DNA of 64,000 nt, from NCBI GenBank assembly GCA_965204905.1, contig OZ242042.1, positions 2,046,001-2,110,000 on the forward strand. The letters are read 5' to 3'. Below are positions 58,890 to 64,000 of this stretch, piece by piece. The first letter of the stretch is position 1; each line of letters starts with the position of its first letter. Made by a program: the position numbers and the translations under genes. The stretch comes from Bin87 sp965204905. GTDB lineage: Bacteria > Chloroflexota > Dehalococcoidia > Lucifugimonadales > UBA3495. Under the pieces are notes generated by a model. It was not told the origin of the DNA, did not search any database, and saw only the letters and a list, made by a program, of their open reading frames with translations.

Positions 58890-58908
58890 TCCCGTCTTCC
58901 GCTCCATT
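58890..58908 (+). repeat. Right attachment site (attR core)
   Basis: TCCCGTCTTCCGCTCCATT is identical to attL. Directly upstream, GCGGG...TCCCG keeps a T-arm-like stem but with AAAAA in place of the tRNA T-loop, so the similarity to tRNA-Gly extends slightly beyond the core. Confidence 0.9.
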
Positions 58909-58961
58909 TTGTTGCCCGTATTTTCCTCACGTCTCCGGGTTTCCCATCGCCGTGCGCTACC

Positions 58962-60797
58962 TCACAGTGCATCCCGGGGAATGTTCCGATTGATCCATTC
59001 GTATTCTTCCGATTCCGTGTTGAAGTAGTTGAATCGGTGGAACATCTTGATATCGCCCCGGCCGGCCCGGATGGCCGCGCGTTGGGCGAGGGTGGCATCG
59101 GTGTCCACGTTCAGCGCGTCAAGGTCAATCACTACTCCATAACTTTGCCGGGCCGAGTCAAGGGAGACGAAGCCGTCGAGATAATCGTCCAGAACCATGG
59201 TGGGATCTCGTTCCAAAGGGTCGCCCCACCCACCGCCGCCAGCGGTATAAACTCGCACCAGATCACCGGCCTTCCAGTGGTTGTCGTCGGAGAAGGGGCG
59301 GATTTCCCGTTCATCCGGGCAGCCCGGATTGAGCACGACCCTGGACAACCCGCCGCCCATGCCGCCAGCCACTCCCCACGTGGGGAAAATGTGGTTCTCA
59401 ACGCGGAGGCCAAAGGTGCCTTCGTCGGCCAACAGTCGCACGTCGCGGATAACGCCGCAACCGCCTCTGAACTTGCCGGGTCCGCCCGAGTCGGTGGATA
59501 TGGCGTAACGCTCCAACCGGAGCGGGAATTCCATTTCCATGAATTCGCCGGGGTAGTTCTCGTTATGCCGCTGGTAAATAGCGTCCAGGCCGTCGCTGAA
59601 GGGCCGGGCACCGTGCCCGACCGCGATCCCGTCAGTACACAGCAGCCAATTGCCGCTTTTGCCTTCTTTCATGCGCCAGTAGGCAATGACGTACACGGCA
59701 GCCCCGGCCATGACGTTGCCGCCGGTGGCCTGAGCGACCACAGCGCGCACAGCGCTCTTGAGCTTGGTGAAAGTGTGGGCGCGGCAACCGAGGGCTGCCG
59801 GCCATTCGGGCTGCAGGATGCTCCCTGACCGCAATTGTACATTGTCGATCCCGGCCAGAAGTCCATGATTGGCCAGCAGCGATGAATCGAACTGGTGGAA
59901 GTACTGACCAAAGTAGGCTTTGAGCGCGCCATCGCTGGCGATGAAATTTATGGAACCCTGGGCCTGGTCGTCGCTCTGGGTAGCGTCCAGGAACACCTCG
60001 TCGCCCTTCCTGCTGAGATTGAGGTGGAAGGAATGCCACTCGTCGCCGACCCCTCCGTGGTCCATGTAGTCGCGCACGGCATATTCCCCTTCCGGGATCA
60101 AGTCCAGGGTCTTGTCCCGGACTAGGCGAGCGGTATCAGCCTGGTCTTGGACGATAGCGGCCAACATGGAGTCTTTCCCAAACCGATCGAACATCTCCAG
60201 CAAACGTTCCTGGGCCCGGCTGGCGGCGGCCATCAACGCGCGTGAGTCGCCTTCCAGCAGGTCGGGATAGCGGGAGTTCCGCAGGATGATGCGGTAGGCT
60301 TCATCGTTCAGTCGGCCGGAGTCGATGATTTTGATGGGAGGAACTAGGGTGCCGTCATGGAAGATTTCTGTGTTGGCGGGGCCGATGCTGCCGGGCCGGG
60401 AACCGCCCAGATCCCAGAAGTGGGCAAAGGAATGGCAGTAAGCAACCACCTCGCCATCATAGAATACCGGCGCGATGAATACCATGTCCGGGGTATGGGT
60501 TATGCTCCCTTCCGAAAGGTAAGGGTCGTTGTACCAATAGAGATCGCCCGGACACATGGACTCGACGGGATAGTGCCGCCAGACGCAGCCCAGGATGTCG
60601 CTGCCCATGGTGTCGCCGTAGATTTCCTGGCCATCGCGATCCAGGAAACTCACGGTGTAATCCTTCTTCTCACGGATGAAGGCAGACATGGCGGTCCGCT
60701 CAATGATCAACTCGCATTCGAGGCGAGCGGCGCGAAGACCGCCACGAATAAGCTGGCGGGTTATGGGGTCAACGGGGGTGGGGCAGGTGTCGGTCAT
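58962..60797 (-). CDS. hyuB: Hydantoinase B/oxoprolinase-type protein (HyuB)
   Basis: A 611-residue protein of the HyuB family: N-terminal DPITRQLIRGGLRAARLECELIIERTAMSAFIREKKDYTVSFLD, then YPVESMCPGDLYWYNDPYLSEGSITHTPDM, AYCHSFAHFWDLGG and the C-terminal GGPGKFRGGCGVIRDVRLL with AGGGGWGDPLERDP. Family members act with HyuA to open hydantoin or 5-oxoproline rings using ATP, or carboxylate ketones. It starts 2 nt downstream of the hyuA stop. Confidence 0.9.
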   Translation of the reverse strand: MTDTCPTPVDPITRQLIRGGLRAARLECELIIERTAMSAFIREKKDYTVSFLDRDGQEIYGDTMGSDILGCVWRHYPVESMCPGDLYWYNDPYLSEGSITHTPDMVFIAPVFYDGEVVAYCHSFAHFWDLGGSRPGSIGPANTEIFHDGTLVPPIKIIDSGRLNDEAYRIILRNSRYPDLLEGDSRALMAAASRAQERLLEMFDRFGKDSMLAAIVQDQADTARLVRDKTLDLIPEGEYAVRDYMDHGGVGDEWHSFHLNLSRKGDEVFLDATQSDDQAQGSINFIASDGALKAYFGQYFHQFDSSLLANHGLLAGIDNVQLRSGSILQPEWPAALGCRAHTFTKLKSAVRAVVAQATGGNVMAGAAVYVIAYWRMKEGKSGNWLLCTDGIAVGHGARPFSDGLDAIYQRHNENYPGEFMEMEFPLRLERYAISTDSGGPGKFRGGCGVIRDVRLLADEGTFGLRVENHIFPTWGVAGGMGGGLSRVVLNPGCPDEREIRPFSDDNHWKAGDLVRVYTAGGGGWGDPLERDPTMVLDDYLDGFVSLDSARQSYGVVIDLDALNVDTDATLAQRAAIRAGRGDIKMFHRFNYFNTESEEYEWINRNIPRDAL

Positions 60798-60799
60798 GG

Positions 60800-62875
60800 T
60801 CAGTTCCCTTCAAAGTGCATGATGCAGTTGCCATACGGATCAATACGGGCTTTCCAACCCGGATTGACGACGACTGTGGAATCCATCCCCTCCAGGATCG
60901 CGGGGCCGGTGAATTCAATCCCGGAGGCCAGGGCATCCCGTCGGTATATTGGACAATCAACGAACCCTGGTGTTTCATCGAAATGAACCGGGCGATGTTG
61001 TATCAGGGCGTGTTTTGGTATCGAATTTCCGGGGGAGGATCCATCGTCCGCGATGGTCTGCAACCTGGCCTGGCCCAAGTTACCGGAAGCGGTTGCGCGC
61101 AGAGTGACAATCTCAATCGGCTGATCCAGCGAAAAGCCATAGAGTTGTTCGTGTTCAGTGTGGAACTCTTGGAGCATCCGTTGAAAGCCGTCCTCATTGA
61201 CCCTCGGATGCCGGTAGGGGACGGTAAGTTCCGAACCCTGGTGAGCGTACCGAAGATCGGCGGAAAAATTGATCGCGTGGCTGGCGGCGGGAACGCCCTC
61301 TCCATCCAGCCAGTCCAGCCCCTCTTGCCGCAAGTCCGCAAATACGGCGGCCATGCCTTCCAGATCGTAGTCCGGCGCTCGCTGCGGGAAGGTCCTGGCG
61401 TAATCGTTCTTGAATTCCGCCGCAAGGAGCCCGTACGCCGAGGTAGTGCCGGGATGCTGGGGCACAACCACGGTTTCGATACCGAGCAAGCTCGCCACGT
61501 CGATGGCGTGCATGGGACCGGCTCCGCCGTAAGCCACCAACGCGAAATCTCGCGGGTCGTGTCCTCGCTCAACGCTGATGTTGCGGATTGCTCCGACCAT
61601 GGCGTTATTGGCTATTTTCAGGATGCCACTGGCCGCCGTTGGCACATCCAGGTCCAGACGGGCCCCTACAGCATCTGCGATGGCGTGGCGCGCGGCATCT
61701 GTGTCCAGAACCAGTTGACCGCCTGCTATTTGAGTGCTGACCCTTCCCAGGACCAGGTTGGCGTCGGTTACCGCGGGCAAGGCCGCGCCTCTGCCGTAAC
61801 AGGCCGGGCCGGGATCAGCGCCGGCGCTGTCGGGGCCAACGGTAAGGCTGCCGTAGGGCGAAACGGACGCAAGACTGCCGCCGCCGCAGCCTATGGTCGC
61901 AATGTCCAGCATTGGAAGCTGAACGGGCCAATCGCCCAACTTGCCGTTGAGGGTAAGACCCGCCTGGCGGTTGCGGAGGAGGGACACGTCGGTGCTGGTC
62001 CCGCCCATGTCGAACGAGATGCAGTTTTCGATTCCCGTTGCCTCGGCAATTTGGACTGCGGCCATAACGCCGGCCGCCGGACCAGACAAGGCTGTGTACA
62101 CGGGCTGCCTGACTGCCGTGTCGGCCCCAATGATGCCGCCGTTGGATTTCATTATGGACAATGACGCTGATATACCGGAGTCATCCAAAGAACGTTTGAG
62201 GTTGTCGATGTAGCTGCTGACTCGCGGAGTAACGTAAGCGTTGAGCACTGTTGTGATCGCCCGCTCGTATTCACGATACACCGGCAGTACATCAGAGGAG
62301 AGGGAAACTGGCACTCCCGGCAACTCCTGCTCTAGTATCTCCCTTGCCCGTCGCTCGTTGGCGGGATTGGCATAGGAATGAAGGAACGACACCGCAACGG
62401 TGGCGACGCCGGCGTTGGCAAAGTGCTGCGCGGCGTAGATAACGTCCGCTTCATCCAACGGTTGGAGGATTTCACCTCCGAACGCGGTGCGCTCGCTGAC
62501 TTCCAGGCAATCCCGGGGCCGCACCGGGCGTTCAGGTTTTACCCACAGGTTGGGATTTGCCAGGCGGGGCGTACCATGCCGGGCTATTTCCAGGACATAC
62601 TTGTAGCCGTTGGTAACTAACAGGCCAACCCGCGCGCCCTTTTGTTCGAGGACGGAGTTGGTCGCGATGGTGGTACCGTGAAAGATGTGGACCAAGTCGT
62701 TGAAGGGTATGCCTCGGTTTCGGATAATTTCCGACAGACCACGCATGAACCCAACCGAAGGGTCCTCAGGCGTCGATGGTGTTTTGTGGACAATCTGTGC
62801 AGCGGTTTCGAGTTCGCACAGTACGACATCCGTAAACGTACCGCCGACATCGACCGCAAGAGCGTAGCGAGGCAT
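60800..62875 (-). CDS. hyuA: Hydantoinase A/oxoprolinase-type protein (HyuA)
   Basis: A 691-residue protein with two ASKHA-type phosphate-binding motifs: LAVDVGGTFTDVVL at the N-terminus and ISFDMGGTSTDVSLL near residue 280. The middle HFHGTTIATNSVLEQKGARVGLLVTNGYK and GGAGPMHAIDVASLLGI are family hallmarks. With HyuB it forms an ATP-dependent amidohydrolase or carboxylase. I used the ATG at 62875 (AGAAGG upstream); an extension to 62941 adds 22 non-conserved residues. Confidence 0.9.
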   Translation of the reverse strand: MPRYALAVDVGGTFTDVVLCELETAAQIVHKTPSTPEDPSVGFMRGLSEIIRNRGIPFNDLVHIFHGTTIATNSVLEQKGARVGLLVTNGYKYVLEIARHGTPRLANPNLWVKPERPVRPRDCLEVSERTAFGGEILQPLDEADVIYAAQHFANAGVATVAVSFLHSYANPANERRAREILEQELPGVPVSLSSDVLPVYREYERAITTVLNAYVTPRVSSYIDNLKRSLDDSGISASLSIMKSNGGIIGADTAVRQPVYTALSGPAAGVMAAVQIAEATGIENCISFDMGGTSTDVSLLRNRQAGLTLNGKLGDWPVQLPMLDIATIGCGGGSLASVSPYGSLTVGPDSAGADPGPACYGRGAALPAVTDANLVLGRVSTQIAGGQLVLDTDAARHAIADAVGARLDLDVPTAASGILKIANNAMVGAIRNISVERGHDPRDFALVAYGGAGPMHAIDVASLLGIETVVVPQHPGTTSAYGLLAAEFKNDYARTFPQRAPDYDLEGMAAVFADLRQEGLDWLDGEGVPAASHAINFSADLRYAHQGSELTVPYRHPRVNEDGFQRMLQEFHTEHEQLYGFSLDQPIEIVTLRATASGNLGQARLQTIADDGSSPGNSIPKHALIQHRPVHFDETPGFVDCPIYRRDALASGIEFTGPAILEGMDSTVVVNPGWKARIDPYGNCIMHFEGN

Positions 62876-62972
62876 TTCAAACCTTCTTTGTTCTTTCTGG
62901 CAAATAACCAAGTAACGAAACGTGATACTATTGGCAAACACTATGACGTCATAAATTTACTCGGAGCGCACA

Positions 62973-63545
62973 ATGCCGCCTATTGTAATGAGAATCTGTA
63001 TCGAAGGTGATCTGGAAGGAACTATAGACGCGCTGCGACGCATCGCCGCAGTGGGGGGACACCACCAACTCCAGGACACGCCGGAGTCTCCTTATGGAGA
63101 AAATAGCTGGGATGAAAGTGAACAAACCGCCACGGAATTGGATACGAGAACGGAGTTTGAACTGCCGGACGGATCCCGACAAATATGGGAGGATCGGATA
63201 GCCAATGCGGCGCACCGTCAGCCCCTTCCGGAACCGGCCTGGCCGGCTCAATGGGACAGGCACCTGAGCGATGAGTTGGTCGGAAACATGTCCGAGAACG
63301 CCCGCCGACTGGTCGCGGTCCTCGCAGTAGCAGGTGCGGAGGGCATGACCCGAGGCGCCATCACTTCGGAATTGGGGATCGAAACCGACACCATCAGGAC
63401 CACGCAAGTCAGCATCGGCCACGCCCTGCGGAGGGTACAGCGCGCGAACGGCAACATCAACTTGCCCCGCCCGGTCGAATTCCATAAAAGGCTGGATACC
63501 TATATGCTGAATCCGGGATTCAGAGCCGCGATCCAGAACGGTTGA
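62973..63545 (+). CDS. Protein of unknown function with a possible winged helix
   Basis: A 190-residue protein. Residues 1-30 (IVMRICIEGDLEGTIDALRRIAAV) look like a small beta-alpha unit, residues 35-100 are acidic and variable, and residues 100-160 (ENARRLVAVLAVAGAEGMTRGAITSELGIETDTIRTTQVSIGHALRRVQR) may form a winged helix. GGAG lies before the ATG. It is divergent from hyuA and might regulate it; this is inference only. Confidence 0.55.
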   Translation: MPPIVMRICIEGDLEGTIDALRRIAAVGGHHQLQDTPESPYGENSWDESEQTATELDTRTEFELPDGSRQIWEDRIANAAHRQPLPEPAWPAQWDRHLSDELVGNMSENARRLVAVLAVAGAEGMTRGAITSELGIETDTIRTTQVSIGHALRRVQRANGNINLPRPVEFHKRLDTYMLNPGFRAAIQNG

Positions 63546-63572
63546 ACGGCCACCAGGATGGAATCTCATCTA

Positions 63573-64000
63573 TCAGTTGCGGCTGTTGTACACGTAATGG
63601 GGATTCGCCATGGTCGGCGGGTGGCTGCGGTAAAACCGCTCCACGTAAGGGGATAGCCGGGCGGCCATCTGCCTCGTGGCCAGCGTTGCGGCATCTAGGG
63701 GGCGAGCCAACTGCTCGCGCAACTCCTGCGCCACGTCCGCTTTGTTAACGCGCCGGTGCTGCCCGTCGCTAATCAGAACTTCGCCGTCCACGATGACAGT
63801 GTCGATATCGCGCGACTTGGCTCGACCCATAATCACTTCCGCCGGGGGAACATCGGCGTCCAGATAGGGGTCTGCGAGTGCGTCCAGGCGAATGAGAAGC
63901 ATATCGGCGCGGCGGCCGGGTTCCAACCTGCCGATTGCGTCTCCAAACCCGGTGGGCGCTGCGGCATTGGCGGTGGCCATAGACAGCACCTGCTCCGCCG
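63573..64000 (-). CDS. C-terminal part of an amidohydrolase-family protein (partial)
   Basis: The last ~141 residues of a metal-dependent amidohydrolase of the cytosine deaminase/AtzA-TrzA type: MATANAAAPTGFGDAIGRLEPGRRADMLLIRLDAL is the usual return to the small beta-sandwich domain, followed by VIVDGEVLISDGQHRRVN. The frame is open to the window edge, so the metal ligands and start lie outside. Confidence 0.8.
   Translation of the reverse strand, partial: AEQVLSMATANAAAPTGFGDAIGRLEPGRRADMLLIRLDALADPYLDADVPPAEVIMGRAKSRDIDTVIVDGEVLISDGQHRRVNKADVAQELREQLARPLDAATLATRQMAARLSPYVERFYRSHPPTMANPHYVYNSRN

Larger units (their letters stand above)
22013..58908. mobile_element. Integrated element of about 36.9 kb in tRNA-Gly, virus-like or cell-surface module
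   Basis: The boundaries are a 19-bp direct repeat of the tRNA-Gly 3' end (22013-22031 and 58890-58908). A tyrosine integrase ends 24 bp inside the right copy. Contents differ from the host flanks: DnaC-like ATPase, ParB-like protein, DNA methyltransferase, second tyrosine recombinase, many small Cys-rich or membrane proteins, and a ~23-kb plus-strand membrane/surface operon. No terminase, capsid, portal, relaxase or T4SS ATPase pair was recognised. Together this supports an integrative element of unknown class, possibly able to exist as an episome. Confidence 0.9.

Noticed and set aside
22013..58908. Tailed prophage
   Set aside because: No large terminase, portal, protease, HK97-type capsid, tail tube or lysis cassette could be recognised.

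Overview
The window reads as a bacterial chromosome of high G+C content carrying an integrated mobile element of about 37 kb. The host looks like a member of the Chloroflexota, probably a Dehalococcoidia/SAR202-like lineage. This is inferred from an HspR-GrpE-DnaK operon behind a HAIR-like operator, a selenocysteine form of SelD, and a catabolic repertoire of Rieske oxygenase, CocE/NonD hydrolase, acyl-CoA dehydrogenase, GMC oxidoreductase, PuuE-like deacetylases, CMD-fold proteins and HyuA/HyuB. No rRNA or classical marker gene is present to prove it.

Host left arm (1-22,012). It opens with the 3' end of a radical-SAM gene. A minus-strand block follows: gluconate dehydrogenase subunit 3-like, ring-hydroxylating dioxygenase beta and alpha, a Uma2 nuclease and a CocE-type hydrolase. 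The plus strand then carries an acyl-CoA dehydrogenase, a small unknown gene, selD with an in-frame UGA and a SECIS-like hairpin, and a molybdopterin oxidoreductase. Next come the heat-shock operon hspR-grpE-dnaK, tRNA-Leu(GAG), tRNA-Cys(GCA) and tRNA-Leu(UAA), a GMC oxidoreductase starting 8 nt after the last tRNA, an SDR, two polysaccharide deacetylases with a cupin, a repeat-rich gap, and three tandem CMD paralogues ending at tRNA-Gly(GCC).

Integrated element (22,013-58,908). It is bounded by a 19-bp direct repeat of the tRNA-Gly 3' end, with a tyrosine integrase just inside the right end. Its left third holds tiny membrane proteins on both strands, a DNA-binding protein, an orphan DNA methyltransferase with a seven-unit C-terminal repeat, a DnaC/IstB-type ATPase, a series of small Cys-rich (zinc-ribbon-like) proteins, a ParB-family protein and a second tyrosine recombinase. 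The right two thirds (34,433-57,296) form one uninterrupted plus-strand gene train of about 23 kb. It encodes a P-loop ATPase with an unusual Walker A, many small membrane proteins, two tandem four-TM paralogues with identical ends and a divergent outer loop, a 2,956-residue repeat protein, secreted beta-domain and Fn3-like membrane proteins, and a membrane-anchored protein resembling phage fibres. Five copies of a GTTTCC/GGAAAC palindrome lie only inside the element and are candidate ParB sites. I see no terminase, portal, major capsid protein, relaxase, VirB4 or VirD4. The module is therefore not a standard tailed phage or conjugative element, and is the best candidate here for an undescribed virus-like or cell-surface machine.

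Host right arm (58,909-64,000). It carries a minus-strand hyuA-hyuB pair, a plus-strand protein with a possible winged helix, and the 3' end of an amidohydrolase gene cut by the window edge. All family assignments come from reading motifs by eye; no database search was possible.
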